Assembly: GCA_016124535.1 (NCBI GenBank)
Contig: WGNK01000031.1
Span: 28,609-92,608, forward strand
Reading direction: 5' to 3'
Length of the DNA: 64,000 bases
DNA from: Azospirillum sp.
GTDB taxonomy: Bacteria > Pseudomonadota > Alphaproteobacteria > Azospirillales > Azospirillaceae
The notes below the pieces were generated by a model, which made no database searches, was not told the DNA's origin, and was given only the letters and a program-made list of their open reading frames with translations. How positions within the stretch are numbered: the first letter of the stretch is position 1; each line of letters starts with the position of its first letter. Below, one piece after another: positions 39,948-52,364 of this stretch. Both the position numbers and the translations under genes were made by a program.

Positions 39948-40220
39948 TCAGTTCAAGGAATCCTTGAGAGTCTTCCCGGGCTTGAATTTCGGCAACCGCG
40001 ACGCCGGAATACTGATCGGCTCTCCGGTCCGCGGGTTCCGTCCCTCCGATGCCGCACGGTCGGTCACGGCAAAAGTTCCGAAGCCGACCAACCGGACTTC
40101 ATCCCCTTTTTTCAAAGATCCGATAATACCATCGAACACCGCATCGACCGCCTTGGTCGCCTCGATTTTCGACAACCCGGCGGTATCGGCCACATGAGCG
40201 ACGAGATCATTTTTGTTCAC
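39948..40220 (-). CDS. hup: DNA-binding protein HU
   Basis: The 90-residue protein is a histone-like HU: N-terminal helices with KNDLVAHVADTAGLSK, the GFGTFAV turn, and the DNA-embracing arm GRNPRTGEPISIP. It bends DNA and compacts the nucleoid. The start is a GTG at 40220 with GGAGGGG upstream. It lies downstream of lon on the same strand, the usual alphaproteobacterial order. A 6-bp hairpin (CGTCTC/GAGACG, 40264-40280) sits in its likely leader. Confidence 0.96.
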   Translation of the reverse strand: MNKNDLVAHVADTAGLSKIEATKAVDAVFDGIIGSLKKGDEVRLVGFGTFAVTDRAASEGRNPRTGEPISIPASRLPKFKPGKTLKDSLN

Positions 40221-40383
40221 TATTTCCCCCTCCAAAGCCGGCAGGCCCATAGTCACGAACCCCCGTCTCGACTTGAGACGCTCCCCCAGCGTGCCTGCAT
40301 CAGGTGTTTAACCGAGCCTTATCCTGACGTCAATTGGCGACGTCTACAGTGACGGCGCGACATATTGTGACCACCGCTCTCCG

Positions 40384-42792
<2,409 letters not shown>

Positions 42793-42991
42793 GGACGCGC
42801 GCCTTCTCAAAAGGGTCGCCGGCAGCCCCGATTGGGCCTGAAGAGCGCCGCCCCGAAATGGGCACGGGATCGCTCGTCACCGACAGTTCCAGTAACGTGG
42901 CACAGCCATCCTGTCCCTTCAAGGGGCGCAGTGCCGCGACTTCCGTTGCAGAGTCGCCCCAGGACCGGCGGTTCTGGTCGGGTTGGCGGTA

Positions 42992-43498
42992 TCACTCGGG
43001 ACCGATGAAGTCACGCTTGCCCAGTTCGACGCCGCACTCGCGCAGGATTGCGTAGGCGGTGGTCAGGTGGAAATAGAAATTGGGCAGGGCGAAATGCAGC
43101 AGGTAAGGCTGACCGACGAACGAAAGGACCCGACCGCCGGCCTTCAGCGAGATCGCCCGATCCTCGCTGCCGTCGATCTGCGCCGGCTGGAAGGTGCTCA
43201 CGAATTCCACCGTCCTGGCAATCCGGGCCTTCAGCTCGGCGATCGTGGTCTCACTGTCGGGATAACTCGGCACTTCGACCCCGGCCAGGCGGCCGCAAGT
43301 GCCCTTGGCAAAGTCGCAGGCGATCTGGACCTGGCGGGCCAGCGGGAACATGTCCGGGTAAAGCCGGGTCCCGAGCAGCACTGCGGGGTCGACCTTGCGT
43401 GCGGCGCAATGCGCGTCCGCCTTGTCGAGGATCGCCGACAAATTGTCCAGCATGCGCAGAAATACCGGCACCGACGCCTGATATATCGACACGGTCAT
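42992..43498 (-). CDS. DUF1993 family protein
   Basis: The 168-residue cytoplasmic helical protein matches the DUF1993 pattern: MTVSIYQASVPVFLRMLDNL at the start, RLYPDMFPLARQVQIACDFAK in the middle, and LPNFYFHLTTAYAILRECGV near the end. The fold is a four-helix bundle related to DinB-like proteins; function is unknown. The start at 43498 gives the family N-terminus although the open frame continues upstream. Confidence 0.88.
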   Translation of the reverse strand: MTVSIYQASVPVFLRMLDNLSAILDKADAHCAARKVDPAVLLGTRLYPDMFPLARQVQIACDFAKGTCGRLAGVEVPSYPDSETTIAELKARIARTVEFVSTFQPAQIDGSEDRAISLKAGGRVLSFVGQPYLLHFALPNFYFHLTTAYAILRECGVELGKRDFIGPE

Positions 43499-43839
43499 GA
43501 AAATATTCTCCAAGGCAGGGTGCACCGGCTCGGACGTTGCCTGCAGGTGACCGACCGAGGCCAGTGGCTCATCCGCATGGGAGGCATGCGCCGCACCTGC
43601 GGCGATCCTTCGGCAGATCGACGGGGATCGGCCGCTGCACCGGCCGTTTGAGAAACTCAGCCGGCCCCGCGACACCGAGGCGGCAGCTCCGCTCATTCGC
43701 CGATTTGTCACCGCGTCGCCTCGACGGGCTCCGCCGTGGAAGGTGGTGATTCGAATCCGGCGTCTCAGTCCTTGGGCTGGCGCTCCGCTCCCCCTATAGT
43801 CCGCCCGCCCAGTGCCCGGCTTCACGAGTAAACTGACCA
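43499..43839. other. Divergent intergenic region between DUF1993 and prfC
   Basis: About 340 bp of ordinary GC content with no credible gene. A CCCTATAGT segment near 43790-43800 could be part of a prfC -10 element, but no matching -35 is evident. Nothing else is recognised. Confidence 0.5.
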
Positions 43840-45450
43840 ATGCCCCCCCTGCCCGACTCCGTCGCCCGACGTCGCACTTTTGCAATCATCGCCCATCCCG
43901 ATGCCGGCAAGACCACGCTGACCGAGAAACTGCTGCTGTACGGCGGCGCCATCCAGCTGGCCGGTGCGGTCAAGGCGCGCGGCGAACAGCGTCGGGCGCG
44001 TTCGGACTGGATGAAGGTGGAACGCGAGCGCGGCATCTCGGTGACCGCTTCGGTGATGACCTTCGACTACGACGACTGCACCTTCAACCTGCTCGATACG
44101 CCGGGCCACGAGGATTTTTCCGAAGACACTTACCGAACCCTGACCGCGGTCGACAGCGCGGTGATGGTGCTCGACGGCGCCAAGGGCATTGAGGCCCAGA
44201 CCCGCAAGCTGTTCGAGGTCTGCCGGCTGCGCGATGTGCCGATCGTCACCTTCGTCAACAAGTTCGACCGCGAGGCCCGCGATCCGTTCGACCTGATGAG
44301 CGAGATCGAGGAAGCGCTGGCCCTCGACGTCACCCCGGCCAGCTGGCCGATCGGCATGGGCCGGGATTTCCTGGGCTGCTGGGATTTATTCGGCGACCGC
44401 CTGGTCCTGACCGCGCGCAGCCATGGCGACCATGTTGACCAGGGGATCGCCTGCCAGGGGCTCGACGATCCCAAGCTTGACCAGCTGTTGCCGCCAACGG
44501 CCCTCGCCAAGTTGCGCGAGGATGTCGAGATGGCCCAGGGCTTGTGCCCCGAGTTCGACCGCGACTCCTACCGTGGCGGTCATATGACCCCGGTCTATTT
44601 CGGCAGCGCAATCAACAACTTCGGGGTTCGCGAGCTGCTGCACGGCCTGGCCCGGCTGGCGCCGCCGCCGCGCTCCCAGCCGGCCGAGCCGCGCACTGTG
44701 ATGCCCGACGAAGACCGGGTCACCGGCTTCGTTTTCAAGGTCCAGGCCAACATGGACCCCAACCACCGCGACCGCATCGCCTTCCTGCGTCTGTGCTCCG
44801 GCCATTTCCGCCGCGGCGCCAAGCTGCGCCATGTCCGCACCGGCAAGACCATGGCGGTCAACAACGCCGTGCTGTTCCTGGCGCGCGACCGCGAGTTGGC
44901 CGAGGACGCCTGGCCGGGCGACATCATCGGCATCCCCAACCACGGCAGCTTGCGGATCGGCGATACCCTGACCGAGGGGGAGGAGTTGCGCTTTACCGGC
45001 GTGCCCAGCTTTGCGCCCGAGCATCTCCAGCGGGTCCGGCTCGACGATCCGATGCGCGCCAAACACTTGCGCAAGGCGCTCGACCATTTCGCCGAAGAAG
45101 GGGCTAGTCAGGTGTTCAAGCCGCTGACCGGGGCCGATTGGGTGGTCGGGGTGGTCGGGCCGCTGCAATTCGAAGTGCTGGCGGCGCGCATCGAGGCCGA
45201 ATACGGCTTGCCGGTCCGCTTCGAGGGTGCCGGCGTCGACTCCGCGCGCTGGATCGAGTGCCGGGATGATGTGGCGCTGAAAAAATTTGTCGCCGCCAAT
45301 CGGGTCAGTCTGGCCGAAGACCACGACGGCGCCCTGGTCTTCCTCGCCCGCAACAGCTGGCAGCTCAATCGCGCCCAGGAAGACCACCCGGAGGTTCGGT
45401 TCCTGAAGACCAGGGAGCAGAACCGCAAGGTCGAAACCAGCGCATACTAA
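43840..45450 (+). CDS. prfC: Peptide chain release factor 3
   Basis: The 536-residue GTPase has the G1 motif AHPDAGKTTLTEK, RGISVTASVMTF (switch I), DTPGHEDFSEDTYR, and NKFDRE, all typical of RF3 rather than EF-G or BipA. RF3 recycles RF1/RF2 from the ribosome after termination and takes part in post-peptidyl-transfer quality control. No strong ribosome-binding site precedes the ATG. A terminator follows the stop at once. Confidence 0.96.
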   Translation: MPPLPDSVARRRTFAIIAHPDAGKTTLTEKLLLYGGAIQLAGAVKARGEQRRARSDWMKVERERGISVTASVMTFDYDDCTFNLLDTPGHEDFSEDTYRTLTAVDSAVMVLDGAKGIEAQTRKLFEVCRLRDVPIVTFVNKFDREARDPFDLMSEIEEALALDVTPASWPIGMGRDFLGCWDLFGDRLVLTARSHGDHVDQGIACQGLDDPKLDQLLPPTALAKLREDVEMAQGLCPEFDRDSYRGGHMTPVYFGSAINNFGVRELLHGLARLAPPPRSQPAEPRTVMPDEDRVTGFVFKVQANMDPNHRDRIAFLRLCSGHFRRGAKLRHVRTGKTMAVNNAVLFLARDRELAEDAWPGDIIGIPNHGSLRIGDTLTEGEELRFTGVPSFAPEHLQRVRLDDPMRAKHLRKALDHFAEEGASQVFKPLTGADWVVGVVGPLQFEVLAARIEAEYGLPVRFEGAGVDSARWIECRDDVALKKFVAANRVSLAEDHDGALVFLARNSWQLNRAQEDHPEVRFLKTREQNRKVETSAY

Positions 45451-45452
45451 GG

Positions 45453-45525
45453 CCAGGGGGCCGCGAGGCCCCCTGGAACCCCCATTCAAGGGGAGCCCGA
45501 GGGGCCTCCGGCCTCTCGGCCTTTT
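45453..45525 (+). terminator. Tandem hairpins/intrinsic terminator after prfC
   Basis: A 10-bp stem (CCAGGGGGCC, loop GCGA, GGCCCCCTGG; 45453-45476) is followed by a second hairpin (CCGAGGGGCC with GGCCTCTCGG, one G-T pair; 45497-45519) and the tail CCTTTTCCTTT. Confidence 0.82.
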
Positions 45526-45528
45526 CCT

Positions 45529-45933
45529 TTAGTTCAAGTCAACCGCGTATTGCTTGAGGTCTTGAAGGCTGGCATAGGCTAGCGCGGCCTCGTGGGTGGC
45601 GGTCAGCACGACGCGGGGCGCCATGCCGGCCTCCAGCGCCTCGGCCCAGCGCGGTGCGCACAGGCACCAGCGCTGCCCCGGCTTCAGGCCGGCAAAGCCG
45701 AATTCCGGCCGGGGAGTCGACAGATCATTGCCGCGACTCCGGCTGAACTCCAGAAACGCCTCGGTCAGCACCACGCAAATGGTGTGGGAGCCGAAATCCT
45801 GCGGCCCGGTGTCACAGCAGCCATTGCGGAAGAAGCCGGTCATCGGGGAGATCGAGCAACTCGCCAACGGCCCGCCCAGCACGTTGCGAGCCGGACGCCC
45901 GCCTCCTCTCCGACCCGGATCATCACGCGGCAT
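45529..45933 (-). CDS. DUF2237 family protein
   Basis: The 134-residue protein is almost entirely the DUF2237 domain: NVLGGPLASCSISPMTGFFR, GCCDTGPQDFGSHTICVVLT, GNDLSTPRPEFGFAGLKPGQ and RWCLCAPRWAEA. Conserved cysteines suggest metal or cluster binding, but the function is unknown. It starts 9 nt after the XRE regulator gene on the same strand, so the two probably form an operon. Confidence 0.9.
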   Translation of the reverse strand: MPRDDPGRRGGGRPARNVLGGPLASCSISPMTGFFRNGCCDTGPQDFGSHTICVVLTEAFLEFSRSRGNDLSTPRPEFGFAGLKPGQRWCLCAPRWAEALEAGMAPRVVLTATHEAALAYASLQDLKQYAVDLN

Positions 45934-45942
45934 ATCGACTCA

Positions 45943-46572
45943 CTACTTCGTAATGTCGGTCGGGTGCCAGATCACGCCACGCGGCCGCCGGGACCGTCGG
46001 CCACCGCCATCCGAAGCGGCGTCCGAACTCGATCGGCCGAAGCTGCGCGGCGACTTGGTCGTGTGATTCTGGGCGTCTTCCGAAACGGTCATACCGGCGC
46101 AGATTTCAATAAAGGCCTTCAGGGCTTCTTTCGCCTCGGGATCCCGAATGCGCTGGAAATTGCGCGCCAGGATCAGTGCTTCGCGCGACCGCACCGGCAC
46201 CTCACCAGTATTGGGATTGGTCGCCTGGATACTATCAGCTCCCATCTCCGGGACTTGGCTATCGCCCTGCTGGCCCTCAAGGTCAGCAAAGAAGGTCGAG
46301 ACCGGAATGTTGAGATGTCGAGCGAGCAGATAAAGTTTACTTGCGGAAATTCGGTTTACGCCGCGCTCATATTTTTGCAGCTGCTGAAAGGTCAAGCCGA
46401 TCGTAGCCGCCAGATCGCTTTGGCTTAGCCCTGCGAGCATTCTAAGCTCACGCAAGCGCTGCCCGACCTGGGCATCTACTTCGTTGGTGCTTTCGCCCTT
46501 ACCCCTGGTCCGTCTCTTCACGACGACGATCTCCCTTTTTCTTACCTGCCCCAGCCTTCCACCACGGGACAT
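45943..46572 (-). CDS. XRE family helix-turn-helix regulator
   Basis: The 209-residue protein has an XRE/Cro-type helix-turn-helix at about residues 37-92 (GLSQSDLAATIGLTFQQLQK) and an acidic/polar C-terminal half ending in a basic Ser/Arg-rich stretch (GGGRRSRRPRG). Proteins with this layout are frequent in Rhodospirillales and often autoregulate. Its 5' region (46573-46740) is AT-rich and contains a near-repeat TGCAATTCTT (46595) / TGCAATTTTT (46666) that may be its operator. The start at 46572 has only a weak ribosome-binding site. Confidence 0.85.
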   Translation of the reverse strand: MSRGGRLGQVRKREIVVVKRRTRGKGESTNEVDAQVGQRLRELRMLAGLSQSDLAATIGLTFQQLQKYERGVNRISASKLYLLARHLNIPVSTFFADLEGQQGDSQVPEMGADSIQATNPNTGEVPVRSREALILARNFQRIRDPEAKEALKAFIEICAGMTVSEDAQNHTTKSPRSFGRSSSDAASDGGGRRSRRPRGVIWHPTDITK

Positions 46573-46780
46573 TATAGCCTCATTGATATTTAATTGCAAT
46601 TCTTTCGAAATGCACGGCAACCCGTCAACTTTGCGCCCGCAAAGAAGGCTTAGCAGCCGAAATTCTGCAATTTTTCGGGGATTTTTTGAAAATTTTGTCA
46701 CCGGGCGCGATCGGGATTCGCGCCCACTGATCCTTGGTGTGGCGCCAATTACAATCGCGCACCGGAGCTAACACAACGCG

Positions 46781-46799
46781 GCCGGGCAAAGCCCGGCCG
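46781..46799 (-). terminator. Hairpin downstream of ppdK
   Basis: GGCCGGGC and GCCCGGCC form a perfect 8-bp stem with a three-base loop 28 nt beyond the ppdK stop. On the minus strand it is followed by GCGTTGTGTT, a poor U-tract, so termination may be inefficient. Confidence 0.5.
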
Positions 46800-46827
46800 T
46801 CGCTGCAGAAACCTTAAGTCAGCCAGC

Positions 46828-49524
46828 TCAGTTGCCGGCGGCGGCTTGGGCAGCGAGTGCGGCTTGCGCGGCGGCCAGGCGGGCGATCGGCACCCGATAG
46901 GGCGAGCACGACACGTAGTCCAACCCGACCTTCTCGCAGAAACGGATCGAGGCCGGGTCGCCGCCATGCTCGCCACAGATGCCGAGCTTGAGCGCGGGAC
47001 GCTGGCGCCGGCCACGCTCTGCCGCCATCGCCAACAACTCGCCAACCCCTTCGGTATCCAGCGTGGCGAAGGGGTCGTGGGGAAATATGCCTGCAGCCTG
47101 GTAAGCCGGCAGGAAGCTCGCCGAGTCGTCGCGGCTGAGCCCCAGCGTGGTCTGGGTCAAGTCATTGGTGCCGAAACTGAAAAACTCGGCAGCCTCGGCG
47201 ATCTCCTCCGCACGCAGGGCGGCACGCGGCAGCTCGATCATGGTACCAACCAGATAGTCGATTGTCCGGCCGGTCGTCGCAGCGACCTCCGCGGCCACCC
47301 GATCGACCAACTTCTTGAGAATTTCCAGCTCTTTGCGCGTCGCGACCAGCGGGATCATGATTTCGGGGATCACCGCCGCGCCGCCGTCGCGCGACACCGC
47401 CGACGCCGCCAGAAAGATCGCCCGCGCCTGCATCTCGTAAATTTCCGGGAAGGTGATGCCGAGTCGACACCCGCGATGTCCGAGCATCGGATTCGATTCG
47501 TGCAGCTGCAACGAGCGCTGATGAACCCGCAACAGATCGGTGCCGGCGGCACTGGCGACCTGGGCCATCTCGGCTTCGGTCAGCGGCAGGAACTCGTGGA
47601 GCGGCGGGTCGAGCAGGCGGATCGTCACCGGCAATCCGGCCATGATCCGGAACAACTCCTCGAAGTCCTTCTGCTGCATCGGCTCGATCTGCGACAACGC
47701 CGCCCGGCGGCCCGCCTCGTCTTCGGCCAGGATCATCTGGCGCACCGCGATGATGCGATCGGCATCGAAGAACATGTGCTCGGTGCGGCACAGCCCGATG
47801 CCCTCGGCACCGAAGCGCCGGGCGGTGCGGGCGTCCAGCGGGGTCTCGGCATTGGCCCGCACCTTCATCCGGCGCAACCCGTCGGCCCAGCCCATCAGGA
47901 TGGCGAAATCGCCCGACAATTCGGGCTGGATGGTTGATACCGCGCCCAGCATGACCTCGCCGGTCGAGCCGTCGATGGTGACCACGTCGCCGGCCTGGAG
48001 CCGGGTGGCGCCGGCCACGATCACCTTGTTGCGGGTGTCGATGCGCAGTTCGCCGGCACCGGCGACGCAGGCCCGGCCCATGCCCCGCGCAACCACCGCG
48101 GCGTGGCTGGTCATGCCACCGCGGGTGGTCAGGATGCCGCGGGCGGCGTGCATGCCGTGGATGTCTTCCGGGCTGGTCTCGATCCGGCACAAGATCACCG
48201 CCTCGCCGCGCTCGGCCAGGCTCTCGGCCTCTTCGGCGGTCAGCACGATCTTACCCGACGCCGCCCCGGGCGAGGCCGGCAGCCCGCGGGCGATCACCCG
48301 GCGCGCCGCCTTGGGGTCCAGGGTCGGATGCAGCAACTGGTCGAGCGAGGCGGGCTCGACCCGCTGGATTGCCTCGGCCTTGGTGATCACCCCGGCCTCG
48401 GCCATATCGACCGCGATCCTGAGCGCCGCCGCCGCGGTCCGCTTGCCCGAACGGGTCTGCAACATATAGAGCCGGCCTTGCTGGACCGTGAACTCGATAT
48501 CCTGCATATCGCGGTAATGGCCTTCCAACCGCTGGCGGACGGCGTCCAGCTGCTGGAACAGCGCCGGCATCACCTCTTCCATCGCCGGCAGATCGGACTG
48601 GGTCGATGCCTTGCCGGCGAGGGTCAGGTGCTGCGGCGTACGGATGCCGGCAACCACGTCCTCGCCCTGGGCATTGACCAGGAATTCGCCGTAGAAGGCG
48701 TTCTCGCCGGTCGAGGGGTTACGGGTGAAGGCAACTCCGGTGGCGCAGTCATCGCCCATATTGCCGAACACCATGGCCTGGACCGTGACCGCGGTCCCCC
48801 ATTCGGCCGGAATGTCGTGGAGCCGGCGATAGGTCACCGCCCGCTGGTTCATCCACGACCCGAAGACCGCCCCGATCGCCCCCCACAACTGGTCGCGCGG
48901 GTCCTGGGGAAACGGCCGCCCGAGCCGACGCTCGACCATCTCGTGGTAGCGCCCGACCAGAACCCGCCAATCCTCGGCGCCGAGATCGGTGTCCAGAGTG
49001 ACGCCGCGGTCTTCCTTGAGATGCTCGAGCAGTTCCTCGAAATGATGGTGATCAACCCCGAGCACGACATCGCCATACATCTGCATGAAGCGGCGGTAAC
49101 TGTCATAGGCGAAGCGAGGATCGCCGCTGCGCCGCGCCAGGCCCTCGGCGGTCAGGTCGTTGAGCCCGAGATTGAGCACGGTATCCATCATCCCCGGCAT
49201 CGAGGCGCGGGCGCCGGAACGCACCGAGACCAGCAGCGGGTTCTCCGGATCGCCGAATTGCGCGCCGACGATGCGTTCGACCTCGGCCAGCGCCGCCGTG
49301 ACTTGGCTTTCCAGCCCGTCCGGAAAGCGGCTGCCGTGGCCGTAATACCAGGTGCAGACCTCAGTGGTGATGGTGAATCCGGGCGGAACCGGCAGGCCCA
49401 GGCCGCTCATCTCGGCGAGGTTGGCGCCCTTGCCGCCAAGCAGATTCTTCATCCCGGCATGGCCATCCGCCTTGCCATCGCCAAATCCATAGACCCACCG
49501 GGTATTGCCGTCCTGACTGATCAT
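46828..49524 (-). CDS. ppdK: Pyruvate, phosphate dikinase
   Basis: The 898-residue enzyme interconverts pyruvate + ATP + Pi and PEP + AMP + PPi. It has the N-terminal nucleotide-binding domain with NLLGGKGANLAEMSGLGLPV and RSGARASMPGMMDTVLNLGL, the swivelling phosphohistidine domain with TRGGMTSHAAVVARGMGRAC, and the PEP/pyruvate TIM barrel ending with LGICGEHGGDP. The ATG at 49524 has GAGGGA upstream. It lies downstream of glyQS, as in many alphaproteobacteria. Confidence 0.97.
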   Translation of the reverse strand: MISQDGNTRWVYGFGDGKADGHAGMKNLLGGKGANLAEMSGLGLPVPPGFTITTEVCTWYYGHGSRFPDGLESQVTAALAEVERIVGAQFGDPENPLLVSVRSGARASMPGMMDTVLNLGLNDLTAEGLARRSGDPRFAYDSYRRFMQMYGDVVLGVDHHHFEELLEHLKEDRGVTLDTDLGAEDWRVLVGRYHEMVERRLGRPFPQDPRDQLWGAIGAVFGSWMNQRAVTYRRLHDIPAEWGTAVTVQAMVFGNMGDDCATGVAFTRNPSTGENAFYGEFLVNAQGEDVVAGIRTPQHLTLAGKASTQSDLPAMEEVMPALFQQLDAVRQRLEGHYRDMQDIEFTVQQGRLYMLQTRSGKRTAAAALRIAVDMAEAGVITKAEAIQRVEPASLDQLLHPTLDPKAARRVIARGLPASPGAASGKIVLTAEEAESLAERGEAVILCRIETSPEDIHGMHAARGILTTRGGMTSHAAVVARGMGRACVAGAGELRIDTRNKVIVAGATRLQAGDVVTIDGSTGEVMLGAVSTIQPELSGDFAILMGWADGLRRMKVRANAETPLDARTARRFGAEGIGLCRTEHMFFDADRIIAVRQMILAEDEAGRRAALSQIEPMQQKDFEELFRIMAGLPVTIRLLDPPLHEFLPLTEAEMAQVASAAGTDLLRVHQRSLQLHESNPMLGHRGCRLGITFPEIYEMQARAIFLAASAVSRDGGAAVIPEIMIPLVATRKELEILKKLVDRVAAEVAATTGRTIDYLVGTMIELPRAALRAEEIAEAAEFFSFGTNDLTQTTLGLSRDDSASFLPAYQAAGIFPHDPFATLDTEGVGELLAMAAERGRRQRPALKLGICGEHGGDPASIRFCEKVGLDYVSCSPYRVPIARLAAAQAALAAQAAAGN

Positions 49525-49613
49525 GTTCAAGGTCCCTCAAGACGGCGGTCTTGCCGCCATCTTCCTTTATTACCGGTCCATGTGTTGGGACGCGTCTGCG
49601 CCAATATTCGCCG

Positions 49614-50084
49614 TCACGTTTCGGCCTCCTGTTCAGGCCCGCCGAGATCGGCCGGAAACATCGGGTCGAGCACCTGGGTCACCGTAAAGGGTGGCTCGGG
49701 CGGAAAGGTCTTGAGCGGCAGCCCGGTTTCGTCGGCAGCCCGCAAGCGCGCGCGGCGGCAGGTCTTCGCCATAGCCTCTTGAAGGATCGGTCTAGGGCTT
49801 GGGCTCTCTTCCAGCAGCGCATCGATTTCATCCCGCTGGTTGCTGATCGACAATCGCCAACTTGGCCTTCGGTGGCTGGGCTGGCACTGCCACTTCAACA
49901 AATGGAGCAAGAGCTGGACCATCCGGCTGCGCAACTCATGGCGAATCTGTCCGCCCATGCCTTCAAGCTCCTCGGCGAGATGGGCGAGATCGAGCTCCGA
50001 CAGCGCGCCTGTCCGAAGCAACCCGGCCTGTACGTCGGCCCAGGCAACGAAGTCGGTTTCATAGGCGGCATGATTGCGGTGCAT
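49614..50084 (-). CDS. DUF29 family protein
   Basis: The 156-residue protein shows the DUF29 pattern: YETDFVAWADVQAGLLRTG, DLAHLAEELEGMGGQIRHEL and the helical LLLHLLKWQCQPSHRRPSWR. DUF29 proteins are all-helical, of unknown function and often multiplied in cyanobacteria and mobile regions. It follows glyS by 9 nt and is probably co-transcribed. Confidence 0.9.
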   Translation of the reverse strand: MHRNHAAYETDFVAWADVQAGLLRTGALSELDLAHLAEELEGMGGQIRHELRSRMVQLLLHLLKWQCQPSHRRPSWRLSISNQRDEIDALLEESPSPRPILQEAMAKTCRRARLRAADETGLPLKTFPPEPPFTVTQVLDPMFPADLGGPEQEAET

Positions 50085-50093
50085 CGTCGCTCC

Positions 50094-52361
50094 CTATCCC
50101 TCGATCCTGGAAAAATCGGCGATCTGATCGAGTGTTGCCCTGATTTGGCTCAGCAGGCGCAGACGATTTTTCCGCAGCGTGTCCTTTTCGCAGTTCACGG
50201 TAACCCGCTCGAAAAAAGCATCGACCGGGCGCCGCAGGCCGGCCAGGGCCGCCATGCAGCCGGAAAAATCCTCCCGCTTGAGAAGCCCGGCGGCGGTGGC
50301 TTGCAAGGCGGCGAGCGCCTCGGCCAGGGCGATTTCCTCGTCCTGCTCGAGTTGGTCCGGCAGGGGGGCATCGTCGTAGGCGCAACCGTCTTTCCTCGCC
50401 TCGATCCGCACGATATTGGCGGCGCGGCGATAGGCGGTCAGCAGGTCGGCGCCGTCCTCGGTGGCGAGAAAACCCTGCAGCGCGGTGACCCGCGCGAGCA
50501 GGCGGACCAGATCGTCTTCGCCGCCCAGAGCAAACACCGCGTCGATCAGGTCGTGGCGGATGCCCTTCTCCCGCAGCGCCACCTTGAGCCGGTCGGCGAA
50601 GAAGGCGAGCAAATCGTCGCACACCGCCCGAGCGCGCGCCTGGTGCTCGGGATGGAAAGCCAGGCCGCGGTCGCGATGGAAATCGAGCGCGCTCAGCGGA
50701 ACCACCGCACGGACCAGCTGCGCCTGGACCTCGCCGACGGTCGCGGTGGAGACGCCGAGATCGAGCAGACGCTCGGCCTCGTCCATCCGCTCCAAAATGC
50801 CGTGCAGGTGCGCCGCGGTCATCAGGCGGTCCAAGGCGGCGAAAAACACCGCCGACAAGCCCAGCCGCAGGCCATTCTCCAAGACGATGCGAATCACCCC
50901 GAGTGCCGCACGGCGCAGGGCAAACGGGTCCTTCGAGCCGGTCGGCTTTTCGCCAACGAACCAGAATCCGACCAGCGTATCGATCTTGTCGGCGAGCGCC
51001 ACCGCAACCGAAACCGGTGCTGCGGGACAGGTATCGCCCGGCCCCAGCGGCTTGTAGTGGTCGGCGACCGCCTGGGCGACCGCCGCCGGTTCGTGGTCCT
51101 CCAGAGCATAGTAGCGCCCCATCACGCCCTGAAGCTCCGGGAACTCGCCAACCATGCCGGTGACCAGATCGGCCTTGGCGAGATGAGCGGCCCGGCCGGC
51201 CAGTGTCGGGTCGGCGCCGATCAGCCCGGCGAGTTCGACTGCCAGCGCCTCGACCCGCTCGACCTTCTCGGCGACCGTGCCGAGTTTGGCGTGAAAGGTA
51301 ATGTCCTTGAGCGCGGACACCCGGCTGGCCAGGGTCAGCTTGCGGTCCTGGTCCCAGAAAAATTTCGCGTCCGACAGCCGCGCCCGCAGCACCCGCTGAT
51401 TGCCGGCGACCACCGCGGCACCGCCATCGGCGGTCACCATATTGGCGACCACGACGAAGCGCGGCGCCAGGCTGCCGTCCTGGCGTAGGGTGGCAAAATA
51501 CTTCTGGTGGGTGCGCATCGAGGTGATCAGCACCTCCGGCGGGACGCCCATGAATTTTTCGTCGATCGAGCCGATCAGCACCACCGGCCATTCAACCAGT
51601 CCGGCAACCTCGTCCAGCAACCCGTCGTCGGGCGCCAGCGCCAGCCGCTCCTCGGCGGCAAGCGCAGTGGCGCCATCGAGGATTTTGGTCTTGCGTTCCT
51701 CGCGGTCGAGCACGACATAGGCCTGCTCCAGCCGGTCGCGGTAATCGGCGAATCCGGTCACGGCGAACGGCGCGGGGGCCAGGAAGCGGTGGCCACGGGT
51801 GGTGTTGCCGAAACCGAGCGGCTCCTGGCCGCCGCCGAGATCGAAGCGGCCGGCCAAGGGTTTGCCGTCGAACAGCGCCAGCACCGAATGCAGCGGCCGC
51901 ACCCAGCGGAAACCGCCCCCCGCCCAACGCATCGACTTCGCCCACGGCAACCCGGTGAGGCAGGCCGGAATCGCCTCAATCAGAAGCTCTGCGGTCGCCC
52001 GCCCCGGCTTGCAGGTCACCGCGAACCAGAACACGCCCTTCCCCCCGCTGGCGGAAAGGTCACGCTGTTCGCATTGATCAAGACCGGTGAGGCCCGCTGC
52101 CCTCAGGAACCCCTGGAGGGCCGCCTCCGGTGCACCGACCCGCGGCCCCTTCCTTTCCTCGGTGAGGTCGGCGGTGCGCAGCGGCAGGCCGTCGACCACC
52201 AGCGCCAGACGGCGCGGCGTCGCATGCGCCTCGGCACGCCCGAACGACAAGCCGGCGGCGGCGAGGCGCTCGGTGACCAGGCGTTTAAGGTCGTCGGCGG
52301 CGCGCGCCTGCATGCGCGCCGGGATATCCTCGGAAAACAGTTCGAGCAGAAGTTCAGCCAT
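50094..52361 (-). CDS. glyS: Glycyl-tRNA synthetase beta subunit
   Basis: The 755-residue subunit starts [18 protein letters not shown], the conserved GlyS N-terminus, and carries the HD-type domain region and a C-terminal DALR-like anticodon-binding domain. Together with GlyQ it forms the alpha2beta2 synthetase that charges tRNA-Gly. The gap to glyQ is 3 nt. Confidence 0.97.
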   Translation of the reverse strand: MAELLLELFSEDIPARMQARAADDLKRLVTERLAAAGLSFGRAEAHATPRRLALVVDGLPLRTADLTEERKGPRVGAPEAALQGFLRAAGLTGLDQCEQRDLSASGGKGVFWFAVTCKPGRATAELLIEAIPACLTGLPWAKSMRWAGGGFRWVRPLHSVLALFDGKPLAGRFDLGGGQEPLGFGNTTRGHRFLAPAPFAVTGFADYRDRLEQAYVVLDREERKTKILDGATALAAEERLALAPDDGLLDEVAGLVEWPVVLIGSIDEKFMGVPPEVLITSMRTHQKYFATLRQDGSLAPRFVVVANMVTADGGAAVVAGNQRVLRARLSDAKFFWDQDRKLTLASRVSALKDITFHAKLGTVAEKVERVEALAVELAGLIGADPTLAGRAAHLAKADLVTGMVGEFPELQGVMGRYYALEDHEPAAVAQAVADHYKPLGPGDTCPAAPVSVAVALADKIDTLVGFWFVGEKPTGSKDPFALRRAALGVIRIVLENGLRLGLSAVFFAALDRLMTAAHLHGILERMDEAERLLDLGVSTATVGEVQAQLVRAVVPLSALDFHRDRGLAFHPEHQARARAVCDDLLAFFADRLKVALREKGIRHDLIDAVFALGGEDDLVRLLARVTALQGFLATEDGADLLTAYRRAANIVRIEARKDGCAYDDAPLPDQLEQDEEIALAEALAALQATAAGLLKREDFSGCMAALAGLRRPVDAFFERVTVNCEKDTLRKNRLRLLSQIRATLDQIADFSRIEG

Positions 52362-52364
52362 CGC

